Below, piece after piece: positions 46,801 to 52,742 of a DNA stretch of 64,000 bases; the first letter of the stretch is position 1, and the number at the start of each line of letters is the position of its first letter. This stretch comes from an uncultured Pseudomonadota bacterium (GTDB lineage Bacteria; Pseudomonadota; Gammaproteobacteria; Methylococcales; Methylomonadaceae): NCBI GenBank assembly GCA_903928965.1, contig CAIYSZ010000114.1:24503-88502 (forward strand), written 5' to 3'. The notes under the pieces were generated by a model. It saw only the letters and a list, made by a program, of their open reading frames with translations. It was not told where the DNA came from and did not search any database. The position numbers and the translations under genes were made by a program.

Positions 46801-47994
46801 GATTCGGCGGGCATAGTCAGTTACGGCGGCTTAAGCAACCCGGCGTTGGCGGGAGTCTCCGGGGCGAGTATCTCGGTATTGGCCGGCGTTAGCGCGGCGG
46901 CGACCGCCGCCAGTTTAAACCACTATTTACAAACCTATGCCAGCGCCGCCTATGTTCAGCAAGTGCAGGCGCAAATGGCGGGGGTGAAAGCCAGCGGCTC
47001 CGATTTGGCGTTGTTGACGTCGGCCTACAGCCAAATATTGGCTTCGGCGCGGGCCGCCGAAAAGAATTGGACTGAAAACGGCGGCGAGAGCGCCGCCTTG
47101 CATTGGGCCTTGCCGATTTTGTTCGCCCAATTCCGGTGGGCGGCGACCTTGGAGCAAATTACCCGTGACGCGGCGGATTATAAAATCGGTTATCAGGCTA
47201 TCGCCGCCTTGTTTCCCAAACCCGCGGCGGGCGATATCGTGCTGGATTTTAGCCAGATTCAGACCTTGGCCGGCGGGGATATCAATTTATTGGCGCCCGG
47301 CGGCTTGTTGAACGTTGGGTTGGCGGCTTCGGATATTTCCTTGAATAAGTCCGCCGCTGATCTGGGTGTGGTGGCGCAGGCGGCGGGGTCTGTGAATATT
47401 TTGACGCATGGCGACGTGCTGGTGAACGAATCAAGGATTTTCACCCTAGACGGCGGCGATATTACCATTTGGTCCAACGATGGCAATATCGACGCCGGGC
47501 GCGGCGCGAATTCGTCGTTGGCGACGCCGTTGCCGGCGGGTTATTACGACGCGCTGGGCAATTTGATTCTGGCGTATCCCGCCGTGGTCAGCGGCAGCGG
47601 CATCCGCGCTCAATCGGGATATCACAGCCCGGTGATCGGAAGTTTTGCTTTCGCCGCCCCGCACGGGGTGATTAACGCCAGCGAGGGCGGCATCTCCGGA
47701 TTGAACGGGGTGCTGGCGGCGCAAGCCGTGGTTAACGCCAGCAATATTCAGGTGCCGGGATTAAGCCTGGGGCTACCGCAGTCGCAATCGGCGCTGGGCT
47801 TACCCGACGCCTCCGGCGCGGCGGCGGCCGCGATTAGCCGCCTAGCTGATGTTTTGCTGGCCGTCGCGGATTCCGGGAACGACAGGCCGGTAAAAGCGGC
47901 GGCTCCGATTAAATTCTTGTCCTTGCACGTGGATTTGCTAGGGTTCGGGCGTTGCGGCATGGCGGAGATAAGGGCGGGGAAAGAGGGGTGTTGA
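37891..47994 (+). CDS. Giant filamentous-haemagglutinin-like TpsA exoprotein
   Basis: A 3367-residue two-partner-secretion protein. After an atypical N-terminus (a hydrophobic stretch near residues 21-35 may be the signal) comes the TPS/haemagg_act domain: IIDWSQFNIAAGNRVDFQQPS at about 94-114 and NGQVYLINANGFLFG at 138-152. The long middle is Ala/Gly/Ser-rich with short repeats of the type SLSAAGDLxLxAGAxLxA, expected to fold as a right-handed beta-helix. The C-terminal part (about 3120-3290) matches DUF3739 of proteobacterial haemagglutinins: GDINLLAPGGLLNVGLA, VNESRIFTLDGGDITIWS, GNIDAGRGANSS. No TpsB transporter gene lies next to it. The ribosome site is weak. Adhesion or matrix structure is inferred. 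Confidence 0.92.
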   Translation: MPKPSVLTRVFRLCGAENYPALYLGLALGGAACPAGGQEFGLPVVGNNEPTGQSVPDLTSPALHAAGVELGAVSGLYSADGKDLTINQTSAEAIIDWSQFNIAAGNRVDFQQPSAQSITLNDIHQADASQILGDVKANGQVYLINANGFLFGPRSDVNVNTLVASSLGVSDSVFQQGIVNVVSDGAPAVSVAGNAAATPVAALTADGSIYRQTPTGPEKIRVWVEKGAQITAQDSGRVLLAAPEVENDGVIQAPDGQVILAAASDKVYLQESSSSDLRGLLVEVQTGGGVKNLGSILTQHGNTTMMGFAVAQQGLISASTSVALNGSVRLLAREGAQLVNVSNSTVTNYILEPAADGTVRRQDLGDGLGEQASVALASGSQTLSPLDGSAGDAAASQAQPQSVIDIEGGLVQMQSGAVITAHGGQVNLEANLSPVYSNQDFPDLPPALPTSAANPSRIIMQPGSRIDVSGVKDVPMSMSSNQVSLTLFSNELRNDPWQKNGVLYGQKVYLDARAGTDLADISGALAERQYSVLYRNANAGTVNFASDGDTWLAPGSRVDISGGWLDYQAGALLTTELVSANQSMVSMSDASPQRVYTQLFDITAYQAAYRQGMNAGVVNIVSRDSLLYGDILAQTVNGEYQRTAATEAQGGQLTVDSAWSGVYQQDVVFGNQAAVTPLAAATAQTPLTLSNALFKNGVQTLSIKTGGNASILPGTQLNLPDFAKFSLQAGAINDAGAIVAPSGSVSLVTQVGVDRTRASSGAIQVSPGAVIDVSGLWVNDWLALQQQQALGLTAYAGGSLSLSAQGDLSVAAGAQLRADGGAWMQAGGKILAGDGGSLSLSSAGNDAETTLNLQGELSAIALSQNGQLSVTANSVTIVDGVQAASQGQLFLSSALFGAGAFGAYKLTANDGGLLWAADAAPLRQQNWLLGGVASQVAGGAELRQIAAPVLLPLYQRTAVDLSLNVLQTVQGVDENASLSIAGGASLVFDPNAKVGLLSDANITVDGAVDAPAGSISLTVEPPPNANSDPGYNPLQAITLGGQARLAAPGAVINTPYAPNVALGQVLDAGTVTLNAERGYILMAGGASIDVSGTAAPVQLINSLGVTRQWVAGNAGAVSLEAAEGMSLYGGFSAAAGSGATAGGGQSTAAGGSLTLELNAQNRNEPFDVPFPTGERVIQVSQLPAAESEGLTPGVNGVAAISARQIAQAGFAGVKLETYINTQTQSQAEPQLGAIDFMGSVNLSAALRIELDAPAVNFIPAGSGGGVNLTTDVLTVGSSQNQSILPGAVLGAGGGLLQAKARQIEFRGALALNGFGSSQFTSSGAIEFVGVNPNLEGDLLGALSAGGALSLDAQALYPSTMTQFSIDAASVSIGAAGGAPQTPLSAAGALNISAAAITDAGRILAPFGRISMTAADSLILAAGSLTSVADAGLAAIPFGYTQGNGEYWIYPLGEAVNIQTGAPEKSITLNSPNLDLQSGSKVDLSGGGDLQAYELTPAPGGNIDFLSQTYQTSYAVLPERQDGFAAYDPLQSAGAGLGAGEDIYLTAAAGLPAGDYQLLPSYDALLPGAYLITPLAGSAGMAANTTQTTVDGGVAAAGYIYQSGSSVSASLWSGYEVQTGASVAGYAPYLLSSAGSFFAAKNDGASLPQDAGDLSLNATQNLQLAGDIAAKAASGGLGGMLDISAANIRLASQAAPAANGVITLSTQSLNKLGVDSILIGGKRTRGGGATQLTVTADTVTVAGDAQLQGPEIVLAAAQTLDVESGAQLTAQGAAGRSDTLLQVSDANGDGAGALLRLSDSGQATIERASVQEAQGDLNIAAGATLSSAGSMLIDATGNSSLLGNLHMPQGDLSLSAGLITLGGAGSAQGGLQLPASVLDNLHVSSLTLRSAGGINIDAGADVQAAALTLDAAEINSGLSAGQSAQIDVTQLTLQNSGAAGTSVAGSGGQGDLRLQAATVTLGAGGYALQGFNQVSIDAKQEMLESGVGNLAIGADVSVSAPVWTGLAGANTRIDLGRHQFTLSGGGGEAGSGYGAQLQVNAGVIADSGLMAFTGGAVTLSAANGVNLAAGAQIDVAGQAAAINGADAGFIDGGRISLLSAAGDVNVADGAVLNLAAAAGGGSGGDLSLSAAQGAVNVAGVLLGSGGQGGAGGEFSLTAADSPGLIPAALLTQLAHGGFSGAVSLHYTSGNIELAAGQAMDAATIALSADNGTITIDGALDASGAQSGSIALAANGGIGIGAGANLSANAGAANAAGGVITLTSAPVSGGGGVGIAAGAALSVAGGAGGAGGKVMLLVNRLGANDAAVTAAASPAGAAQAVVYAFAHTQDAAPDNTLFSGLLADSQTFLNNAAANADLQQRLGGFSLAPGLDIVNDQTSALDWNVTAALTGAVATPGLLSLRSAGDLNIEQSLGDGFNLVGNSWQLSSGDSWSFDLVAGAAAGAANLTATEAGAGNLTIASNTWVRTGTGDISLTTGGDITLTDWTSVVYTAGKASGLTDSYANYRPVTFAVQYPDQGGSVSLQAGGDIIGASTPQVVSDWLQRSGDWNPNAAIGKLNLPTAWGIDFGQATPRAAGTGTTSVNAGLGFRENVGALGGGNITVNAGGNVVDLSVVAPTNALSRVADGVATLIEQGGGNIVVHAGGDIEGGLIYVEKGQASISAGGSITGGSQYTGGPALAIGDAQFSLTAGDGLALSSVFNPFVVAQAGVQSSKMDYFLTYTAQSSLKLQSLAGNIVLNNNTSLISRQITPCSDASCAGSGSGSFYNNLNYETDVTPLLALYPANLWLGAWQGDIEVNNVMTLAPAANSSFDLYAAADISFASDAAFGQLDVAPGSLLPAAQATTRFSLDTDYWLPSNYDNALAHAATPVHAADTEPNQVAAGGNIVGLQDGAVLSAAKATEISAAQNINNLSLYLQNLPSASQDVSTLSAGGNISFPNVRNLTTGEFIGSGFVQISGPGNLDVWAGGSLDLGDSAGIVSYGGLSNPALAGVSGASISVLAGVSAAATAASLNHYLQTYASAAYVQQVQAQMAGVKASGSDLALLTSAYSQILASARAAEKNWTENGGESAALHWALPILFAQFRWAATLEQITRDAADYKIGYQAIAALFPKPAAGDIVLDFSQIQTLAGGDINLLAPGGLLNVGLAASDISLNKSAADLGVVAQAAGSVNILTHGDVLVNESRIFTLDGGDITIWSNDGNIDAGRGANSSLATPLPAGYYDALGNLILAYPAVVSGSGIRAQSGYHSPVIGSFAFAAPHGVINASEGGISGLNGVLAAQAVVNASNIQVPGLSLGLPQSQSALGLPDASGAAAAAISRLADVLLAVADSGNDRPVKAAAPIKFLSLHVDLLGFGRCGMAEIRAGKEGC

Positions 47995-48439
47995 AAGGGT
48001 TTTTATCATGGCTTCACCCTAAGTTAAATAAAATTTCCATGAGCTGAGAGGTTGAAATTTTATGTTGTATAATTTAATCGCTAACTTAAGTATTCCCCTA
48101 TTTTTCATTGGTTTTAATGGTTGCTTAAATAGTCTAACCAGTAATAAACATCAAGCGGCTTGCTATTTATGACTACTCACTTAAGCCGGGACATTAAAAA
48201 TGCGAGTGTTCGTTGGGAGCGCGGGCGTCAGCCAGCGGAGCCCGCCGCAATCGAGAATACATGCGGGCAACACGCATCCGCTCACAGGTAAAAATGTCTC
48301 GGCTTGGACGGATAGCCCTATTAATATTAAGGAATCGTAACACTTCGGTTCCCAATCGGATTTGGCTGGCTTGCCGTGATTGTTTATCCGTTGTCGATTA
48401 CTATTTATTGCCGTTATTAGGGATGGGGGGCTGAGCGGT

Positions 48440-48461
48440 TACAGCCGTTAATCCGGCTGTA
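48440..48461 (+). other. Perfect hairpin, possible part of a small RNA
   Basis: TACAGCCG at 48440-48447 pairs with CGGCTGTA at 48454-48461 around a six-base loop. It stands 40 bases before a strong plus-strand terminator and more than 400 bases after the adhesin gene. Together they could form a small transcript; no promoter is obvious. Confidence 0.35.
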
Positions 48462-48500
48462 CGCGAAGACAACCCTCGCTTAATTTTCCGTCCAAGCGCT

Positions 48501-48536
48501 AAAGCCATCTCATCCGAGGTGGCTTTATTTTAGTTT
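48501..48536 (+). terminator. Rho-independent terminator
   Basis: An 11-base-pair stem (48501-48511 with 48516-48526, one G-U pair, loop ATCC) is followed by ATTTTAGTTT. The T-rich side faces right, so it ends plus-strand transcription. It is 507 bases beyond the adhesin stop, far for that gene, which raises the question of a transcript in between. Confidence 0.75.
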
Positions 48537-48596
48537 AATTGCTCATAAAGCCAGTTTAGCCGTTTTATATGATTTTCAAATAGGGCGGCTGAGCGC

Positions 48597-49535
48597 TTAC
48601 AGCGGGCTGGATAGATCATTGGCAATGGCTCTGGCCGCCCCGACGCCATCCGCCAGCGCGATACTGATATACCGTTGCGCCGGCGGTCTAACCGCGTCGC
48701 CGCCGGCATAAATTAAAGGCGTTGTCGTGCGCCATTCGCTATCAATAGTCAATCTGCCATCGGCATGGAATGCGGGCCGGGGAAGCACTTTCGGTATGAA
48801 GGGTTGCATGCCAATCCGGATAAAGGCCGCATCGGCTAGGACTTCTTTTCCGGAAGCCAGCTTGAATAAAAACTGTTCGCCGTGGCTCTCTATGCTCGAC
48901 ACCTGCTCCCCGCGCCATATTTCAATCGCCGGATTCGCCTTAACCGGGTCGAAAAACCTGTGTCTGGCGCTTATGTTTCCTCTGGCAATGAGGATAACCT
49001 TGGCGTGGGACGCCGCCAAGGATAAAGACGCGGAGCATGCTTCGTCGCCGCCGCCTATCACCACGCACAGCATTCCCGAACGCTGGGCGTTGGCGTGCGG
49101 ATTGCCCCAGGCAATGCTATTCTCGCCCGGTACATGCAAGGTCCTTGGCGCTACGCCGGTACAGATAAGCGCGCTGGAACCGGCATAGACCAGGTTGTTG
49201 TCAACACTGACGTAAACCTGATTGGCCGTGCTTGTTATCTCGTGCACGGTTTGACCGCCGCAAATTTCGACTCCGGCTTCCTTAACTTGCGACAATAACT
49301 TTTCGGCCAAATCAGGGGCGACTATTGAAGGATAACTTGGAACATCTCTTATGGGAAAATCTATCCAGGTAAGCAGTTGTCCGCCGCAAGCTAATCCCTT
49401 GTCGATGATCAAGGGCTTGAGGCCATTCTGAGCCGCGATTAATGCGGCGGCGAGTCCGCACGGCCCCCCGCCGACAATAATTAAATCCCGTCGCTCCCGG
49501 ATAGGGTAATCATCTATGCGGATAAGGGATTCCAC
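48597..49535 (-). CDS. Thioredoxin-reductase-fold flavoprotein without CxxC
   Basis: A 312-residue NAD(P)H/FAD oxidoreductase. The FAD site is IIVGGGPCGLAAALIAAQNG (GGGPCG at 22-27) followed by CGGQLLTWIDFPI. The NAD(P) site is CVVIGGGDEACSAS (161-163 Gly). The closing PLIYAGGDAVRPPAQRYISI fits the fold. At the place of the redox pair CATC stands WGNPHA (143-148), so it cannot be a thioredoxin reductase. Ferredoxin-NADP reductase (YumC type) or a YpdA-like disulfide reductase fits better. It is the last gene of a three-gene operon and overlaps the GCYH-IB gene by 22 bases, so it probably serves that pathway, for example by keeping a pterin reduced (inferred). Confidence 0.82.
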   Translation of the reverse strand: MESLIRIDDYPIRERRDLIIVGGGPCGLAAALIAAQNGLKPLIIDKGLACGGQLLTWIDFPIRDVPSYPSIVAPDLAEKLLSQVKEAGVEICGGQTVHEITSTANQVYVSVDNNLVYAGSSALICTGVAPRTLHVPGENSIAWGNPHANAQRSGMLCVVIGGGDEACSASLSLAASHAKVILIARGNISARHRFFDPVKANPAIEIWRGEQVSSIESHGEQFLFKLASGKEVLADAAFIRIGMQPFIPKVLPRPAFHADGRLTIDSEWRTTTPLIYAGGDAVRPPAQRYISIALADGVGAARAIANDLSSPL

Positions 49536-50539
49536 CGGGTTTCGATCTTTTTATGCGCTTGCGGAGCAGCCGAAAGGCCGTGGGCTTTCAATTCCCGCAT
49601 GGAGGTATCCAGAACCGCGACGATGTCAAAGGTATGAATAGACTCCAAACTGCGGCTTTCAATATGTATCCCGGCTTCAGGATGGCTTTCCCCAAATTGC
49701 CGATACAGCTGATGCGCGACTTGTCTAACCACATCTTCAATAAACTGCGGTTGTTCATGCGAACGAAAAACCAAACTGGCTTCTCCAGGGCGCGGCAAGG
49801 TGTCGCGCGCCAGAAAAACCGCCGCGTCAACGGATTTTAAAAATTCCGCTAGGTTCACGTCCCGGCTAAGGCCGGTCAACAGAATTCGGGTTATCGAGCG
49901 TTGCGAGTGGGTAAGCAATGGCAGGTCGGACTCTTTGCCTACCGCATGTCGAATGGTTTGCTGCACGCAAGGGCAGCTGGTGATATGGTTGACCTCTATC
50001 CCCGCCGCGGCAAGCTCGTTGTCGTTATCGATGCTGGCCTCGGCCAAAAGCAGAAAACGGTCTTGGGTTTTTTTTGGCGGCGCTTGGTTTATCGTCTGTA
50101 CATCGGCGAATGTGATGTAATCAGCCTCGACCTTGACGCTGACCAAACTAGCTTGCTGCGTTTGTTTGATATCGCTAGCCAAGGCATGCGCAAAGTCGTG
50201 CACATTTTTGTATGTCCTCGCTTGGGATATTCTGGCGATGGAGTCATTCAAACGCGAGACGTGAATTCCGCGCAAGGTTTTAGGCACTTCAATGCCCACT
50301 CTGACTTTAGAGTATAGTGTTATCGGGGAGCCGCTAGCGAGTGGGTCCTCAACGTTAAAATAGGTGCGCTTGTCATCAATTCCCACGAGATTGATGTCTA
50401 TGCCTACCGAGGGCGCTTGATTTGCGATATCGTCACCGGCGTTGTCCATGTCTTGGATGGTTTCACTGGCCTCTCTGCCAAAGAGTTCTTTAAACACTGA
50501 GGCGTCGTGATATGTGGCTTGAGGGCACTTCTCACTCAT
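49514..50539 (-). CDS. GTP cyclohydrolase IB (FolE2/MptA-type)
   Basis: A 341-residue metal-dependent GTP cyclohydrolase of the IB family, which opens the imidazole ring of GTP to make 7,8-dihydroneopterin triphosphate or a cyclic phosphate. Signatures are VGIEVPKTLRGIHVSRLND (residues 81-99, His93), the metal Cys in ITSCPCVQQ (Cys189, Cys191) and LLTHSQRS (His211). The long N-terminus is normal for FolE2. FolE2 in many bacteria replaces FolE under zinc shortage, and MptA-type enzymes start methanopterin synthesis. Here it sits in an operon with a glycosyltransferase-like protein and a flavoprotein, not with fol genes. GGAG stands seven bases before the ATG. Confidence 0.93.
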   Translation of the reverse strand: MSEKCPQATYHDASVFKELFGREASETIQDMDNAGDDIANQAPSVGIDINLVGIDDKRTYFNVEDPLASGSPITLYSKVRVGIEVPKTLRGIHVSRLNDSIARISQARTYKNVHDFAHALASDIKQTQQASLVSVKVEADYITFADVQTINQAPPKKTQDRFLLLAEASIDNDNELAAAGIEVNHITSCPCVQQTIRHAVGKESDLPLLTHSQRSITRILLTGLSRDVNLAEFLKSVDAAVFLARDTLPRPGEASLVFRSHEQPQFIEDVVRQVAHQLYRQFGESHPEAGIHIESRSLESIHTFDIVAVLDTSMRELKAHGLSAAPQAHKKIETRWNPLSA

Positions 50540-50628
50540 TTTTTTCTCCTAATGGTCGATTAATGGCTCTACGATGGCTTAATCACGGGTGACGGGTTTG
50601 ACGGTTTGACGGTTTCATTTTTGTTTTC

Positions 50629-52269
50629 TCAACTGGCGTTGGCCGGCTTGTGGTTTGGCCGTAAAATAAAATCATTGAGTATGCTGTCTCGTGCGTTTTT
50701 GGCCCCATCAAAGTTAAACGACTTTGATAGGCTAGGGTTATGTCTAAGGTATGCATTGTCAATCACATGGGCGACTTTTTCCGGGTTGCCAAGAAAGTCC
50801 ACCGGCAGCAGCCATGCGGGCCTGGCGGATTGCGGGTCCGTCTCGTCCTGGCGGAGCGCATCATAGCGGATAGAGCGCACTTGGCGGTCATTAATGCCTT
50901 CAGGGTCGCCATAGGCGAACACTTCGGTCGGAACCGATACCGTCGGCACGCCCGCGGCAATGCCGGCCAATACGGAGCTATATCCGGTTATGGTGATAAA
51001 CAGGGCGCAATTGGCCACTTGTTTGCGATGCTCTAAAATAGGCAGTTTGCGCCGCAAAACAATGCCTGGGTCATGCGCCGCTTCTTTTTGGATCAAGGCA
51101 TAAAATGGTTCCGGGCACTTGTCGCTGACCAATACCAGCCACACTCTGTTATTGAGCGCGGTAAATTTTTTGGCGCGTATTATGCCCAAATAGAATTGCA
51201 AATCCGGATTTTTTTGCGGGTCGGTTTCGTCATTGAAGGACCCGACCCCTGAAACCAACACCGTGCGTTCTTTATCGGAAATGCGCGCATCCCTAGCCGG
51301 TACGCCCGGAAAAATGAAATGACCTACAACCGTCATCCTCTCCGATAATGCCTGCAAGCGCCGCGGCGGAAAAAACTGCTCAAGAGAGCCGCTGTCGCCC
51401 CGCACCAATATTTTATCGCACTCCGTTTCCAGGAGGTGAAGTTCATTCTCCAGATTGTTAAAACGGGTGGAGTCGTAAAAGGGAATATCACGAATAATAC
51501 TGACCATTAAAGCGTCGGGAGCATCGGTTTTGATTCGCTGCTTTAAATAGGTAATTTCATCGGTGAATACGCACATGGATACAGGCCACATTTCAGTGAC
51601 GATGTGGGTCACACAGGGGAACTCGCCTATTTTGTTTGCCAGTTCATCAATTTTTGCTTTTCGCCTTTTCCGTATCTCAGGATGCTCCATATGAACATAG
51701 GGGTAATAATTCTCGACTTCTTGAGAAGTAAATCCTGGTTTTAGCCCCTCGAATGTTATTTGCGAGGGTAATATAACAAATTCGGTTTTTGGATTAAAAC
51801 CGAAGCCGTCTAGCGATTGTTTGCCATGGCCGGTTAAGGTATTAATAGTGTCTTCGCTGGTTAGCATAATCACGTGTAGTCCGGCATTTTGCAAGCCATT
51901 GACGACTTCCAGCAGGCGTTCGGCATGGCTAGTGGTATGGAAGGATTCCATCCAAACAATAATAGTCGGCGTTGATTTTATTAAGTCGTTTTTTATTTGT
52001 TCCACACTGGGCGCATGACGACTGCTCATGGCGTCTTTTAAAGCCGCATAAAGCTTATGGGTACTGGCGATGCCGTTGTCCTGATTGCCTATGGCGGAAA
52101 ATGCCGCCGCGGTAATAAAGTGTTTATAGGCAGCTAGCTCTCCCATTTCACGATTCAATTGCTTATAAGTCTCATTGTGTCCAAGTTCTTGTATTAGGCT
52201 GCATATCCGTTGATTGTTGTTCACTCCCGATAAGGATTGATTTTGGCTTTCTGACATTGCGATACTCAT
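50629..52269 (-). CDS. GT28/MurG-like glycosyltransferase-type protein
   Basis: A 546-residue protein, first gene of the operon. The N-terminal about 100 residues are helical and unlike anything I know. A Rossmann-type part follows (TPTIIVWMESFHTTSHAERL, NAGLHVIMLTSEDTI). The C-terminal half has VLVSGVGSFNDETDP and the diagnostic CALFITITGYSSVLAGIAAG with VPTVSVP, as in the donor-binding domain of MurG and COG4671-type proteins. It lacks a signal peptide and membrane helices. With a GTP cyclohydrolase next to it, glycosylation of a pterin is a possible role (inference). It could instead be a sugar-phosphate-sensing or polysaccharide enzyme. A second Met four codons later could be the start. 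Confidence 0.65.
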   Translation of the reverse strand: MSIAMSESQNQSLSGVNNNQRICSLIQELGHNETYKQLNREMGELAAYKHFITAAAFSAIGNQDNGIASTHKLYAALKDAMSSRHAPSVEQIKNDLIKSTPTIIVWMESFHTTSHAERLLEVVNGLQNAGLHVIMLTSEDTINTLTGHGKQSLDGFGFNPKTEFVILPSQITFEGLKPGFTSQEVENYYPYVHMEHPEIRKRRKAKIDELANKIGEFPCVTHIVTEMWPVSMCVFTDEITYLKQRIKTDAPDALMVSIIRDIPFYDSTRFNNLENELHLLETECDKILVRGDSGSLEQFFPPRRLQALSERMTVVGHFIFPGVPARDARISDKERTVLVSGVGSFNDETDPQKNPDLQFYLGIIRAKKFTALNNRVWLVLVSDKCPEPFYALIQKEAAHDPGIVLRRKLPILEHRKQVANCALFITITGYSSVLAGIAAGVPTVSVPTEVFAYGDPEGINDRQVRSIRYDALRQDETDPQSARPAWLLPVDFLGNPEKVAHVIDNAYLRHNPSLSKSFNFDGAKNARDSILNDFILRPNHKPANAS

Positions 52270-52742
52270 CTATGGATAATTTCCACAATAAATCATTGGT
52301 TAAACCTGCCTTGCGTTGCTTGCCGATAAGTCTCAGTTTACCTCAAGACAAGGCGGATTAGACACATTTATCCACTGTTATGGCAACGGTTGGTTGTGTA
52401 TTCACAATTTTCCTTATAGGAACAGAGAGCGGGAGATGGTTTATCGGTTCACTTGCGGGGCGACAACAATACCGATAGACTAGTCATCAGTCTAGTCTAT
52501 TGAGGTTTGTCGTGGGAAGTTGGCCAGTTCAAGACGCTAAAGCCCAACGAAGGACCGCCAGTAGCCGCCAGACGCGGATCAGACACCGCCGTGCCGGCGA
52601 CTATCGCTGAATGGAACCGCTAGCAACATTCCGCGCGTTCATCTGTTAAGGATTTGCCGCCGTCCGCAGCGGACCGGCGGATTTTGATACAGATTATTAT
52701 TCCATTTATAATTATAATCCGGTCGCCGGAATTTAGCGCATC
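52270..52742. promoter_or_regulatory. Divergent spacer with palindromic operator candidate
   Basis: 473 bases between the pterin-type operon (minus) and the methyltransferase gene (plus). Besides the long inverted repeat listed next, a small palindrome TTGTG-TATT-CACAA lies near 52392-52410. No clear -10/-35 pair was found in either direction, and no gene. Confidence 0.45.
52475..52500. promoter_or_regulatory. Nine-base inverted repeat, operator-like
   Basis: ATAGACTAG at 52475-52483 and CTAGTCTAT at 52492-52500 are exact inverted copies around eight bases. TAGAC...GTCTA half-sites are typical for TetR-family repressors. It lies about 205 bases before the flanking minus-strand operon and 240 before the methyltransferase gene. 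No TetR-like gene is in the window, so the owner is unknown. Confidence 0.45.

Larger units (their letters stand above)
47995..48596. other. Gene-free spacer with hairpins
   Basis: About 600 bases with no supportable gene. It contains an eight-base-pair hairpin (48440-48461) and a terminator (48501-48536), listed separately. Around 48210-48260 a GC-rich stretch (gggagcgcgggcgtc, then ggagcccgcc) looks like a decayed repetitive extragenic element of the kind scattered in many genomes. A 17-base sequence GGCTGAGCGGTTACAGC at 48429-48445 recurs with one change at 48587-48603, where it includes the end of the flavoprotein gene. Confidence 0.5.

Noticed and set aside
48213..48434. 73-codon frame in the gap after the adhesin gene
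   Set aside because: It reads through what looks like a decayed repeat element and has no ribosome site.
48597..49535. Thioredoxin reductase
   Set aside because: The fold fits, but the redox CxxC is replaced by WGNPHA, so it cannot do the thioredoxin reductase reaction.
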